NCBI GenBank assembly: GCA_012656075.1
Contig: JAAKBF010000266.1
Span: forward strand, 124,001-188,000
From: Phytophthora hibernalis
Taxonomy: Eukaryota; Oomycota; Peronosporomycetes; Peronosporales; Peronosporaceae
DNA length: 64,000 bases
Direction of reading: 5' to 3'
Position 1 is the stretch's first letter, and each line of letters starts with the position of its first letter. The translations under genes and the position numbers were made by a program. The notes beneath the pieces were generated by a model. It was not told the DNA's origin. It searched no databases and saw only the letters and a program-made list of their open reading frames with translations. This document shows positions 1 through 12,484 of this stretch, in pieces.

Positions 1-121
1 CTGGTTCAACACGTTCCTGTAACAATGTAATGAAAAATTGACAAATGGTGTATTTCGATCCAATCGTGTCTTGATTATGCTAAGTACGTTATTGTTAAAA
101 TAACAATTAATGTTGTGAAAT

Positions 122-2944
122 TTATAGCTCTCCGTGGGTCATGAAGGCGTCCACCGCGCCACAGTCGTTCAACACGCCCAGGCCTCCGCGAGCATTGCCA
201 CTGGCGTGGTACAATGAACAAACACACGTGCCCGTGTCTTCATCTGCGAGCAAAAGGTCAGGTTTTGTCACTTGAAAAACCTCCGATGCACAACGCACCA
301 CATCGCCCACGTTTGTTGCAAACAACGTCCTCTTTGGTGCCTTGAGTGGTCTGGATGATGTTTGTTGCTACCGATGCACTGGAGTGCGTCAATAATGAGG
401 CAGAAATACTGAGCAGCGGTAGGTCTCCAGACGGAGAGTGAAACGTAACAGTGATGTCTGCATGAACAATAACAACGAGGTTTAATCCGAGCTGCGTCCG
501 AAACTCTTGCAACGAGTACTGTACCATTGCCAGCGCTCGCACACGCAGCAGTTCCAGTCGAATAGGCGACGCTGACACTTGTGATCCTACGAAATGGACA
601 CAAAAGAGATCAGCTGTCGTCGACTTCATTTGCTGCATCAGGACAATTGGGCTTAACGTGAGAAGACGCTCGAGACCAGACTTCACTGCAGCACTCGATG
701 CTGAAAATGGCATAGGCAGTGTCGTTTCTCCGCGGAACGACAGTGTGAAGGTCCCACCGTCGGCGGAACAGCTCACGGTTTGCACTTCGTCCGCTTGGCT
801 GGTCGTCCAGGGATCATCGCCGCTTGGGCATGGGGCTAATAGGAAATAGGTCACGTCGCTGGCTTATACTACACGGATGAGTCACAGGGATCACGTACTT
901 TTGGCGCAGCTGTATCCTGAGTACCGCACGCTCTTTCCACGGTCGAGAGGAACCTTGTCGCAGTAGCAGCCTTGGACCATGTCAGCATCCCACGTTGCCA
1001 ATGCATTTGGATCCGATCCGTAGACGAAGTCAGCGGTGGTGTACGAAGTCGTTGGGGTGAGAGCTGCCAGCTCTCGAAGTGTCCGGCAAGTCCCTCTCTT
1101 GTTGCAGACGGCCCCGTTACTGGTTGGACACGACACTTTACCCACACGTTAGATGGAGTGCAAGATCCGACGCAGTGTTGTAGTATACTTCGGTTGCATG
1201 CTGCTCCTTCGAAGCCAGGAAGGCATCTGCAAGTACCTGCACTATTACAGAGACCCTGATAAAGCGGTAGTCGAGCGCAGACAAATGTCAGTCGTTTTGC
1301 CTAAGGGATGCAACGTCTGAAAGAGTGCGCACCGCATTCGAGCACTGAACGATTGCGTTGTGTGCAACGTTGTCTATTACTGCTTCCTCCACCCAGGCTC
1401 GCCCGGTAGGGCATTGTGGCTGTGAACAGTCATAGCCTCCGTACCCGTCGTCACACAAGCAACGGTAGAGTGGCGCGCCTAGGCACCTTCCATGGTTGTA
1501 GCAGCGCGTTACCGATCCGGAAATCCCTAGCAATCGGAATGAAGTCTGGTTAGCGATGAGATAATTACCGTTTGAATAGGATCCCTAGTCATACCAGCGC
1601 AGGTAGTCAAGCCACTGCCGCTGTAATATCCGCAGTCAAGGATAGATCCCGAGCCGCCCAGTCCTGCTCATGCAAGCCGCATCAGTCGAAAACTCCAATT
1701 GGTGATCCGTCGAAACAACTCAAGCAAGCAATAAATCGCCAAATAGTGCCATACCATCGCTAGGTCCAAAGCCTGCTGCGCACGCGCAGAGTCCGAGTAG
1801 AGTGTTACAGTTCCCCCTACCAGAACACTCAAGCCACTATTCATGAATGTTAATCCGAGTTAGTTACATCTCCACATAGTGCTGCGACGATATATCCAAA
1901 TTGTCTAGTACCTCTTTGGTTCCTCGTACTGTGAACGGAGTCGATCCATACGCGGCTTGAGTTCCGTCTATGAGGCCCATGCAACAAAAGGAAGTCTGTG
2001 GGCCGGTCGTGCATTTACTTTGTTCGACGCTAACGCACCTGTTTCCACGGTAAGTAGACTGGTTCCTCCCGAGAGGGATGAAGTAGCAACCAGTGCTGGT
2101 ACATCTCCATGCTGGTACGTGAAAGTGATCATTGCAGAGACACCATCGGAATCACACAGCGTTGTTCCTCCATCTAACGTGACGGAGACTCCACGGATTG
2201 TACTCAGTTCCTCAAGAGCGGTCTTCAATGTTGCTGCGGTATCGACACTTCCGTCTAGCAGACGTGTAGTCTCCCCACGAAAGCTCAGCGTAAAGGTTCC
2301 TGTGCAGCCAGCACAACTGCAGGAGACAGCCTGCACCTCGTCAACCTGACCCGTCGATATTGGGTCGTCGCCGTATGGACACTGCCGCAAGGAGCAATCC
2401 ACGCCCGTGTAGCCGTGGTCGCACACGCAGCCGTAGATCCGATCAGCGTCCCAGGGCGTGTCGTACGTGGCTGAGTAGAGGAGGTTGTAGTCGTTCTTGG
2501 TCGCTGCCATCGCTCGCATGGACGTGCATTTGCCGTGTCCGTTGCAGTTCGTGCGGCACAGCTGCAAACGCTCACAGGCGACCCCGCAAAGCCTGCGTCG
2601 CACTCGCAGCGACCGTTGCCACGGTTGCAGCGTCCTCGATTGGAGCACTCCTGGGGGACGGAGCGGACCGAGTCCTTGCCCGTTGCAAAGTCGACCCAGG
2701 GATCCCTCTTGGGGCAGGTTCGGCCACTGCAGTCGTAGTCTGTGTAGCCAGGGAAGCAGGTGCATCTGAACCATGGAGGTGAGCCATTCGTAGCGGAAGC
2801 AATTGCAATGCGGACTCACGTGTTGTCGCTTCCGCAGGTGCCGTGTCGGCTGCACTTGGACGGACACGCGCCTTGCACTGCAGTCAGGAAGCAGCAGCCA
2901 GCCAACAGCACGACAAGCAGCAGACAGCAACGACGCCGTGCCAT
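122..2944 (-). CDS. Secreted EGF/tenascin-like multi-module protein, ten exons
   Basis: Probable secreted or cell-surface adhesion-type protein of about 725 residues. Residues 1-25 form a signal peptide (basic MARRR, then a hydrophobic core ending TAVQG), followed by repeated Cys-rich EGF-like modules (CSNRGRC, CSGRGNC, CSNAGLC, CNKRGTC, CNKRGRC) alternating with longer domains that carry the oomycete-type CPxGDDP...DEVQ...SCS...FTLSFRGETT pattern. I read the exons as 2944-2820, 2765-2039, 1928-1912, 1836-1755, 1663-1595, 1526-1333, 1255-1189, 1135-899, 835-299 and 243-122. All introns are GT-AG and the phases agree from exon to exon, including a 17-nt exon. Exon 2 needs one extra base in the C run at 2582-2585 to stay in frame, which is probably a consensus error. 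It shares the minus strand with the ARM gene upstream, 221 bp away. Ligands are unknown. The module family is recognised by pattern, not by search. Confidence 0.82.
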
Positions 2945-3165
2945 CCCAAAGCTTCGCTGCGGTGCGAATGGTCGTTTGCTAGGCTTTACCTGGAGTCAAA
3001 GGCATCGAGGTTGGCGTCTACATGTACAGGACGATGGAGATCAGTGCAGAGCTGGCTGCCAGTACATCAATGATCCGATTATTTTAACGCGCTACGACAC
3101 GTCTTGCTACATGTAGCGCCTGTGCACGGGTGAAGCAGATGACGAATGCAGTTGCTGCATCCGCC

Positions 3166-6100
3166 TCACTTTGCGTCTGGTGCTGGTGCGGCATCCCTAG
3201 TGTTGTATTGCGCCACCAAGTGCAGTAGCTCTCGGGCGAGGGCTGTGTTTTCAAGCTGTTTCTCGCCACTCTTGACAGAGAACTTGATGGTCTCCAGCCT
3301 CGAAGGAGAAGCTCCCGTCGTACGTGGCAACGGCGGTAGAATCACTCCACTGCGTCGGTCTTCTTCGAGTCTGTCGGTGTCCTCCGTTCCATCTGCCAGA
3401 GCGATGAGCATGTCGAGTCCAAATTGCACGAGCTGTTGGCTATTCAGAGGATGCTTCATCGTCACAGCAACGAGAGCTGCTAGCAGAGCCTCCACCACTT
3501 CTTCGTTCTGCCGTTCTCGATCATACACACTGACGAGCAACTGTACGCCGCCCAACGCGCCGACCAAATCTTGGTTGCGGACATTGTCCGCCACAGTGTT
3601 TCGCAGTGCCCACAAGCAAGAAATACGCACTCGACGCTCGATTTCAGCTGCTGCTGCAGGCGGGCTATCGGACGTGGCGGCGGGGAACAAAGGCGACTGC
3701 TTCACGCAGATTTCAAGCAGTTTTCGAGACCATGCTCATTGCGGAGCCTGACTTGGGCGCTTGGCTTCTTCCAGACTTCGTCAGCGATGGCATCGCTGAT
3801 CAACGCCACGAGAGACGGATTTGTGGCGTCCGATAGCAGCGCGATCAGCTTCTTCATGTCGACGGACTCGAACGATTGACCAGACGACATTCCGTGGTCT
3901 TGTTTGAGCTGGCGCAGATCAGCTAGCAGCTCTAGCACTTCAAGAGCTGGATCGCACAAGTCTTTGTTTGTGTGTCCACTGAGATTCACCAGCGTGTCGA
4001 TACCATGCGGAATTTCGAGCATCTTCGTCTTGTTGGCATCGTGCAGACACATATTGATAACACCGAAGAGTCCGTGCTGCTGCACATCGACATGACCCGT
4101 TCGCCCGCATAGTCGAATGAAAATGTGCAACCCACTCATCGAGCCGCCCTTCCCGTTCCTGCTAGCTCCAGTTTTGCTTCGGTCATCAGTGACAATTGAT
4201 GAGCCCAAGCGCCGAGCGATGGAGTCGCTGTACGATAGTGAACACAAAGCTCGAGCTGAGTGCTCCAATGTGGCACCATCAGCATCGAGAGCGTTGCGAG
4301 CTAGTAGCTGCATCCAGTTGGCATGTGATGCCACTAGCTCGCGGTTGGCATCATTGTAGAACAGCGAGTTCGCCAGGATGCACAAGCCGTGCTCACGAAT
4401 TTGTCGACAGAGTTCCTGATCTTGCTGCTTGCGTTGCAGTTTAGCAGCTGGGTCCTCTGGCTGCATCTCATCGTCTTCATTGTCGTGTTGCTGGTTAGCT
4501 TCAAGTTGATTAAGAGATATGTTGGCCGTGTCGCTCAAGCCCAACGTACACAACTCATAGAGGTGATCAATGTAGCGCGCAACGCGGTACTGATTGTCTC
4601 GATTCCATGTGAGGTTTGCCAAAGCCCATGTGGCCTGGACTACCAGTGGCAAGTCTTCGGTGCGAGCTGTTAGCAAAAAGAGCGCATCCATTCCGCTTGC
4701 TGCTCCTATCGCCGCCCGAATGGTATCGTGTTGAGCGATGCTACCGAGCACGATCGCTCCATGAAATGCTACATTGCGATTGCAAGATGCACACATCAGC
4801 ACAAATGTAGCGACACCAGCAAACTTGGAAGATTGCTGGGAACTTCGCTCATCAGTGTGGTGCTGTTGGTTGTCACGCTCGAGTTCTTTGCTTGTAGGGC
4901 CAACTCCACTCGAGTATCCGGAGGGTGTTGTTTGCTCTTTGAGAATGAAGTCTGCAATGTGGTACGAGCGATGGTCACTTTCGGTATCCTCCTTGTCCAG
5001 CAGAGTGACGACGTTGGCAACTACTTGCGAAGCGTACGTCTGAATGAGTTCGTAGACATCCAGGTCGATGGCATCGTGGATCCTGAGCGAGTTACAGAGC
5101 TTCGTAAGGGTAGAGATACCGCCAGCTTCAGCAATCGCTTGGCAGGAGAGCACGTGATCATGGGAGAGGTGGGAAAGCGTCTGCGTAGTTGCCAATGTCA
5201 AGTCCACATCTGCATTAAGAGCGTCACTCGAGCTGACCGCTTTATCACACAGGTGAAGCAGCAAAGGAATGCTACCTTGTGCGTGTATGGCCTGCTGGTT
5301 GAAGGCATTTCGAAATGCCAGATTCGCAAGTGCCTGGACCGCGTGGCGGATAATCTGCGGATCTTCATCGCAGCTTACAGCTGACACGGGCTCCAAGAGG
5401 CTGACAAGAAGCGCGATACTTCCATCCATTCGACCGATGACTGAAGTGTTCCGTGAGTTTCGTACGATTAAAGCAAGTGATTGCAAGGCGCTGCGCTTTA
5501 CCAGAGTGTCAGTCTCGGGCGACTTGCACAGATCCAAAATGGTTTGCAGCACATTGGACGAGAGTCCCATGTACTGCTGGTTGGCCATGTTGGTATCAGG
5601 AAATATTTTGTCATCAAACTGCTGCCACGTTTGAGTGAACAAGAGCTTCTTAGCCTTGTCCTTGGAACTCAAATCGTGGTCACTCTCTCCAGAGATGTCA
5701 TCGATGGGTGCGCTTGGGTCAGCTAACCAATTCATTTGGCTGGTCTCCTCCTCGGCAACAGCGTCAAATGGAGTATTATTGGCTGACAACTTTTCCAGCA
5801 CGAAATTGGACTGCGTCTTCATCCACTGGAACCACTTCTGCTTCGCTTTCCAGCCCAGTGATCTCTCAGTGACATTGGCATTCCAGGATAATTGGCCAAG
5901 CGCACCAGCACAATTGGCTCGCACCCCCTGCTGATTCGAGTGGCGCGCAAGCGCGGCCAATACTTCGATGCCCGCATTCTCCCGGAGTGCATCATTGATT
6001 TCTCGTGTGGCTCCAGCCAGAATTGAGATGCCATCGACAAAAAAACTGAACAACAAGTTGACATCCGTGAGAATGGTCTGGGCCGTCACGCGATGGCGCC

Positions 6101-9100
6101 AATTGAGAAGACGCAAACCGCGTTGAAGCTGCTTGTGTTGTTGCTGCTGTTTTGTCATATCCTTTTGCATATTGGTGAAATCCTTGTGAGCCTCCTTAGC
6201 CGAAATCTTCAACGAGAGGTTCCACATCTCAATGTTGTTGATTTTCTTGATCTGCGCGGATATGCGGAAGCGCATGTCGTTCACCTCAGCAGCTCGGCGT
6301 TTTTCGAGCGACTGGTACGCCTTCAGCAGTTCTTCGTTGGCAATTCGCTGTGCCTGCAGCTCTCGTTTGGCCGCCGTCAGCCAGTGGGTCTGTTTATCAA
6401 TTGTATCGTCAAGCTGCCCGAGGCGCTTCTCAAAGTCCTCCCGTATATGATCATGTTCACGAATTAGTTGCTCCCGTTCTGAACGAAATCGGAGCTTCTC
6501 CTTCTCAAGGACAGCCTTGTGCTCTTCAGTCTCATCACGAAGAGCTTTGATGACATCCTGAGTCTGCAGACGAACTCTTTCGCTGGCTGCTTGGTAGTCA
6601 TTCTGCAACCGGTGCATTTTTCCATTCAAGTCTTCAACTTGTGCTTGCAAGGTAGCCTTGACTTTGGTCAACAGCTTACTTTGATGCTGCAGTACTTGCT
6701 GCTGCTCCTCATGCTGGGTCTGTAGCAAGGCTAGTGTGTCCTCCTGTCGCGACAGCTGCATGTTAGTCATCCATTCATCTGAAGTCGTGTCCTTGATGAA
6801 AGTACTGGCGGCTAGAGCGCGCCAGCGATCTTCGCGATCGTAGCACATGAGCAAGAACCGCCTCACTTGTTGCAAGTACTGAAGCTTAGTCTCAAATACG
6901 CGAGCATTTTCTTCGTAAAGTTCTGTAGGATAAGATTCAGCATCTTCATCACGTTCGACTGCAGCTTGGCTTTCGTCTCCAATTTCAATATTGTCATTCG
7001 GCTCAAGTTGTTCGGCATCCTTATCTTGCTGCATGAGCACATAAAGTCGTTCAATCGTCTGACGACAGCTCTGCAGCTCGTCCACAAGAGTGGAGTTGAG
7101 ATCCCAAAGCGCCTGCTTGTCAGCGAACAACTTCGTCTCTTCCTGCATTTTTGCATCCGCGTAGTCACAAGACCGGAGCTCAAGTGACACCAGAAGCGCC
7201 TTTGCCTCTTCTTCTTTTGCGTATCGAGCTTGCAGTTCTGCTTCTTGCTGTTGGAGCGACGTAACTAATTTATGGGATTGAGCCACGAGATTTATACGCT
7301 CCAACGGATGAATGGCTTGCAATGGCAAAGCGTAGGCATCTTCAAGCTGTTGTTGGAGCTCCTTCACTCGGTCCCGCATCTGAAACACAGACTCTTCACA
7401 TGCCGCACGCTCCACCACAAACCGTGCTCGTTCTACTTGAGTTTGGGCTTGCAGTTCCCACATCCGTGTGTTGGCTTCCTTCTCCAAGTCTCGTAGGCGC
7501 TCAAAGAACGGGGCGTCGGTGTCTTCGTAAAGCGCCAAATCCACCGCAAGTTGCTTACATGACGTTGCCAGCAGCGACTGTCGATCAGATAGTTTGTTCA
7601 GCTTGGTGCACCGAGTCTTTTCAGCCTTTTCCCATTGTCGCCATGCTAGTTCGGCGTCTATGAAGACCTTGAGCTCACGCAGCTCCGACTCATCCATCTT
7701 CATGCGGGTATCGTCGACTTGGACTTCTACATGTCCAATGCTAGAAGCGACAGGAGGAGCAGGCGAAGGCTCTGGTGCAACAATAGCAGGAAAAACCGGA
7801 TACTCAGTTGTCGATGCGCTTTCAGCAGAAACTTCTGTTCCTTCAGCGTCCTCAGTTACTGTAGCCGCGTAGTTATCAACCTCTTGAATGTCCTCTTCGG
7901 CATCAGAAAGCGGTTCTACAATCAAGAACCTTACAGCGGCTCGCTCAAGATTTTCATCACTGGGTCGTGTTTGTTCTGGGGCGGCAAAGCTGCCGTCTCC
8001 AGGCGAGCGATTGAAGTCTCCACCCTGACAAGTTCTTCCTCGACATTACGCTGCTGTTCGCGAATCTGTTCGCATAGCTCGCGCAGTTCGGTGGCCTTGG
8101 AAGCTGCTTCTTCATGACGTAGAGCGGTTTTCTCGAGCAAGTCGAACTCCAGCTTCTCCGCTTCTAAGACGCGAGACTCCACGTGCTTCATGTGCACGAA
8201 TTCGGGTTCTAGTTTATGGCGTTCACGGACACGCTGGTCTCGTGTCAATGGAATGGACAGATACAGTCGATCGACTCGCTGTGCGACTGCAAAATCGCGG
8301 AGCTCTTGGTCAAATATCTGATCATCCGCCGCGAGGGTGAGACCCTTTTGGCTACCGAGTCACGTGCAAACACTGGAACCAAGCTAGTTTTACCCGTCGC
8401 AGCCTGTTGCGCCTTGCGTTGCTCAACCTCAGCTCTGACTTTTGCGGCTGCCTGCTCCTCTCGCTCGGTAATTCTTCGCTTGCGCTCTACAGCGATCACA
8501 GCGGCATCTTCCTCGTTTAACTGCTCTTGTTCTCGTTCAAAGAGTTCGCGAGTGGCATTTAACACCTCCATTGCTAGCGATCGCTGTTTAGCGGCACTTT
8601 GTTGCATCTCCGTTTTCAGCTGCTCGTATCGCTTCAATTCCTCTTCGAACTTCTCACGTGCTGGCATTGGGTCCATAGGTGCATCGTCGTTTTCATCTTC
8701 CCCCTTCTCTTCCTCCTCCTCTTCCTCGGCTTCACCTAGGCGACTACTAGTAGCATCTCTTCCATCGTCATTATCCGTGTTGGCATCATTGTTTTCATCA
8801 TCAGACATATTATTCGGTCGGGTAGCTTTCTCCATTGCCTCCGGGTAGAAATTCTCGAGTCCGTAGCTGTCTTTCCAGTCCATGATCGCCATATCCCAGT
8901 CAGGTGGTGCTTCGAACAGCATAGCAACCGGGGCATCCCACACACTTACACCTGTATTTGTGTTCGTGTAGTAAGGCATCTGACCGTCGCCATCCTCCGG
9001 GTTTTCAGGTAGCACAAGTTTCCAGTGCAAAACCTCTGAAAGCTTCTGACAAACACGCTCTCGTTCAACTCGTCGAGTCATCAGAGCTTCGAGCCGTCTA

Positions 9101-9773
9101 CGCTGCTGGTCATCGGGCACGTCTTTCACAAGCATCACCGGTTCGGAAGCAGCTACGATTGACTTGCTGAGAGCCTTCTTCACCGGCACCAAGAGCGTTG
9201 GAAGAGGCACACTGTCAGGCCAGAGCTCGGCAAGCCATTGCCGTTCTTCAGCACGCTCGTCCTGTTCACGGCGCAGTTTTGCAGTCAGCATCTCCAGTTG
9301 CGTCTGCAGATTGTCTCGACCCCGTTTGTTGTTCGCCATCAATTGCTCGTGCTGGGCGACAACTTGTTGATACTCCTTCACAGCAATCTGCACTCGTCGT
9401 TCGCACTCGACCACTCGATTTTTCTGACTCAGTAGATGCTCTGTGAGCTTTAGCTGCACCTCAGCACACCCTTCATCGAGGACTCGAGCTATTGCAGCTT
9501 CCAGAGCCGAAACCTCGCGCTCTGGTTCTTCGCTCTCGTGTTGTTTGTTTTCCTCGACCTGCTCGTCCAGACCATCGTCGGGTGTTTCTCATCGACGTCG
9601 CCTCCTCCGTCCAAGTCGATCTCGTGCTCCCCGTCGTCGGTCGATTCACGATCTTCGTCCGCATCAGCTTCATCTTCAGCGCCGTTTTCTTCATTGTCTT
9701 CGTCTCCGTCACGAACCTCATCACTTTCCTCCGACAGTTCAATATCGCTCTCGCCGTCAATGGGGTCGTCCAT
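3166..9773 (-). CDS. Giant WW / coiled-coil / Armadillo-repeat protein
   Basis: Predicted cytoplasmic scaffold of about 2200 residues. Order: an acidic N-terminus (residues about 1-65); a short coiled coil; a WW-like domain at about residues 255-285 (plus coordinates near 8940-9030; the YYTNTNTG...W..P pattern is visible); a glutamate run near 8700-8745; long heptad-rich coiled coils to about position 6100; then Armadillo-type helical repeats to the stop (for example ALARHSNQQGVRANCAGALG). The frame changes four times, at 9580-9582 (GGG), 8327-8328 (CC), 7951-7954 (TTTT) and 3711-3713 (TTT on plus). In each case one extra base in the run would restore continuous reading, and no splice signals fit. 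I treat it as one intronless gene with consensus errors rather than five genes. The start is the ATG at 9773, opening an acidic sequence in front of the next segment. ARM repeats usually bind extended peptides. A cytoskeletal or trafficking role is inference only. Confidence 0.75.
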
Positions 9774-10240
9774 TTAGTCCATCTAGCACTATGATCCAAG
9801 AGCCGCTTGCTTAAAATGCCGACCCGACCGATGGCTGGTTGTCAGTGGTGAACATCGATCCTTCAACACTCAAGTGCCATTCATATCGGTGGAGAAATCT
9901 GCGATGGAGCTGCAATGACCGTCACGTACATGAAATACACGTCAGAGCATATTGTCCATACCAAGACACGAAGCTGCGTTGGATGAGAACCAACTTGCCA
10001 GAGAAATGCCGATCCTGGATGGCCACACGCACAATCGCATACCAAATGGGACCGTGGTGACTAAATTCACTACGGACAGGCTAGGCCTTCACCCCCAGGA
10101 ATAGCCGACGTGCACATGAAGACGTCGAAGAGGATGTGCGGGGTGAACTGGATCTCGTCCTCGTGTCTGCCCTCAGTCTCTCTCTCGGTGGAGTAGCGCA
10201 GACTGCAACTTGCCTCTCCGCCAAAAGACCCCGTTCCACC
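9774..10240. other. Divergent intergenic region
   Basis: 467 bp between the minus-strand ARM gene and the plus-strand secreted-protein gene, so it must hold both upstream regions. The stretch just before 10241 is CT-rich (CTCAGTCTCTCTCTCGG). I see no match to the full oomycete Inr/FPR consensus and no credible small gene. Confidence 0.5.
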
Positions 10241-10774
10241 ATGAACTCGAGCGCTCTCCGTGTCTTCTCTGCTCTTCTCCTGTTGGGCTCAGCGTCGGCT
10301 TCGAACATGACTGCGGTGCAAGTCTTCGACGAGGACTCGTGCACGGGCACCCCACTCCAAGTCGTCTTCACCCCCACCGTCGACTGTGGCAGCGTCACTC
10401 CGCCCACCAACTGCTCACTGGAAGCGGAAGAGCTGGCACTTTACGCCTCTGGAGCCTGCACCAACGACCCTCGTACGTTTGCAGCCGCAGCCTTTGGTGA
10501 CGCTCCGTACGCGCTCATGGAGCTGCACCGGCCCGACACCAACTGCGACGGACTGGAGGGCGTCGCTGCCTACCGAATGGACAGCGAGTGCCACGTCACC
10601 ATCGACGCAGGCACCAGCTTCCAAGTGAACTGGAGCGATGACGCTACGCCGACGTTCAAGCTGTTCGCTGATGCCTCGTGCAGCTCTACGCCCATGTTTG
10701 AAATCGCATTGGCAGTCGACAGCGACGAGTGCGTCGGAGGCAGCATGAAGCTCTTCGTGGCCGCAGCAGAGTAA
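10241..10774 (+). CDS. Small secreted cysteine-containing protein
   Basis: A 177-residue protein. The start is the ATG at 10241 rather than an upstream in-frame one, because it opens a classic signal peptide (MNSSALRVFSALLLLGSASA, cleavage near residue 20). The mature part has eight cysteines spread evenly (DSC, DCG, NCS, ACT, NCD, ECH, SCS, ECV), suggesting four disulfides, and potential N-glycosylation sites (NMT, NCS, NWS). There is no RxLR-dEER or LxLFLAK motif, and no TM segment after the signal, so it is probably apoplastic or wall associated. Similar ectodomains occur in oomycete extracellular proteins and on some receptor-like kinases, but no kinase follows here. It lies 380 bp upstream of EF-1alpha on the same strand. 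Function not known. Confidence 0.8.
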   Translation: MNSSALRVFSALLLLGSASASNMTAVQVFDEDSCTGTPLQVVFTPTVDCGSVTPPTNCSLEAEELALYASGACTNDPRTFAAAAFGDAPYALMELHRPDTNCDGLEGVAAYRMDSECHVTIDAGTSFQVNWSDDATPTFKLFADASCSSTPMFEIALAVDSDECVGGSMKLFVAAAE

Positions 10775-11048
10775 CATCTACATGAAACCAGATTAAATGC
10801 TTATAGAGACTTGTTATTACTCCATCACTCAAGTCTTGACAAAAAGGCAACATGCACGTTGAAGTGGCTGGGCTATTCTCTGACCGATTTCCTTACAAAG
10901 CGTCTAAGGTTTTATCAGCTGTGAAAACTGCAAACGACAGATCACTCATTGGCCAAAACGCATATAACCTCAGTCTACTTGTGCAATATTGTAAAACGTC
11001 TCTGCGCCATCCATTCGCAGGCAATCGACCGCGGCCCCCTCTCCTCGC

Positions 11049-11064
11049 GCTCATTATCCATTCT
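11049..11064 (+). promoter_or_regulatory. Oomycete Inr/FPR core promoter of EF-1alpha
   Basis: The sequence GCTCATTATCCATTCT matches the composite oomycete initiator (GCTCATTYB) plus flanking promoter region (CAWTTT-like). It lies 105 bp before the EF-1alpha ATG and upstream of the 5' UTR intron, so transcription probably starts near 11051-11053. Confidence 0.75.
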
Positions 11065-11076
11065 GCGGAGAAGAAG

Positions 11077-11142
11077 GTACGCTAAGCCTAGAAGTTAGGA
11101 GTAATGACAGACCTCAGACGGCTTACTATTGTCTTGCTGTAG
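11077..11142 (+). other. Probable 5' UTR intron of EF-1alpha
   Basis: The donor GTACGCTAAG at 11077 and the pyrimidine-rich acceptor TTGTCTTGCTGTAG ending at 11142 lie between the Inr element and the ATG at 11154. A leader intron is common in highly expressed EF-1alpha genes. It is inferred from the splice signals only. Confidence 0.6.
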
Positions 11143-11153
11143 ATAACTCAACC

Positions 11154-12484
11154 ATGGGCAAGGAAAAGGTTCACATCTCGCTGGTCGTGATCGGCCACGT
11201 CGACGCCGGCAAGTCGACCACGACGGGTCACCTGATCTACAAGTGCGGCGGCATTGACAAGCGTACGATCGAGAAGTTCGAGAAGGAGGCTGCTGAGCTG
11301 GGCAAGACCTCGTTCAAGTACGCGTGGGTGCTGGACAACCTCAAGGCCGAGCGCGAGCGTGGTATCACGATCGACATTGCCCTGTGGAAGTTCGAGTCCC
11401 CCAAGTACTTCTTCACGGTCATTGACGCCCCTGGCCACCGTGACTTCATCAAGAACATGATCACGGGCACCTCGCAGGCCGACTGCGCCATTCTGGTGGT
11501 CGCTTCGGGTGTGGGCGAGTTCGAGGCTGGTATCTCCAAGGAGGGCCAGACGCGCGAGCACGCTCTGCTGGCCTTCACGCTCGGCGTGAAGCAGATGATC
11601 GTGGCCATCAACAAGATGGACGACTCGTCCGTCATGTACGGCCAGGGCCGTTACGAGGAGATCAAGGCCGAGGTCACCACGTACCTGAAGAAGGTGGGCT
11701 ACAAACCCGCCAAGATCCCGTTCGTGCCCATCTCGGGCTGGGAGGGAGACAACATGATTGAGAAGTCTAGCAACATGCCGTGGTACAAGGGACCGTACCT
11801 TCTCGAGGCGCTCGACTCCCTGAACGCCCCCAAGCGTCCGTCGGACAAGCCTCTGCGTCTGCCCCTCCAGGACGTGTACAAGATCGGCGGTATCGGCACG
11901 GTACCGGTCGGCCGTGTGGAGACCGGTGTCATCAAGCCTGGCATGGTCGCCACTTTCGGCCCCGTGGGTCTGTCGACGGAAGTCAAGTCCGTTGAGATGC
12001 ACCACGAGTCTCTGCCGGAGGCTCTCCCGGTGACAACGTTGGCTTCAACGTTAAGAACGTGTCGGTGAAGGAGCTGCGTCGCGGCTTCGTCGCTTCGGAC
12101 TCGAAGAACGACCCCGCCAAGGGGACGCAAGACTTCACCGCCCAGGTGATTGTGCTGAACCACCCTGGCCAGATCGGCAACGGCTACTCGCCCGTGCTAG
12201 ACTGCCACACGGCCCACGTTGCGTGCAAGTTCAAAGAGATCACGGAGAAGATGGACCGTCGTTCGGGCAAGGTGCTTGAGACGGCCCCCAAGTTCGTCAA
12301 GTCCGGCGATGCCTGCATGGTCATCCTCGAGCCCTCGAAGCCTATGACCGTGGAGTCGTTCTCGGAGTACCCGCCTCTGGGCCGTTTCGCTGTGCGTGAC
12401 ATGCGCCAGACGGTTGCCGTTGGTGTCATCAAGTCGGTGAACAAGAAGGACCCCACCACCAAGGGCGCTGCCAAGAAGAAATAA
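11154..12484 (+). CDS. EF1A: Translation elongation factor 1-alpha
   Basis: GTPase that delivers aminoacyl-tRNA to the ribosomal A site in the cytosol. Visible motifs are the P-loop GHVDAGKS (residues 14-21), switch II DAPGH, NKMD for guanine specificity, and the C-terminal beta-barrel domains ending in a lysine-rich tail (KGAAKKK). Length 443 residues if one base is restored, exactly as expected for the family. The single defect is at 12026-12030 (CCCGG), where the conserved LPGDNVGFNVKN reading shifts by one base. One missing C in the run explains it. Codon use is extremely G/C-rich at third positions, as in a highly expressed gene. No coding introns. An antisense frame of 285 codons inside it is a mirror of the codon bias, not a gene. 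Confidence 0.95.

Noticed and set aside
11148..12005. 285-codon open frame antisense to EF-1alpha
   Set aside because: It mirrors the extreme third-position G/C bias of the sense gene, and the product (Arg/Leu/Asp/His rich) shows no domain.
12026..12030. Programmed frameshift in EF-1alpha
   Set aside because: EF-1alpha is not known to be frameshifted, there is no slippery or pseudoknot signal, and the same kind of one-base loss occurs in many unrelated genes here.
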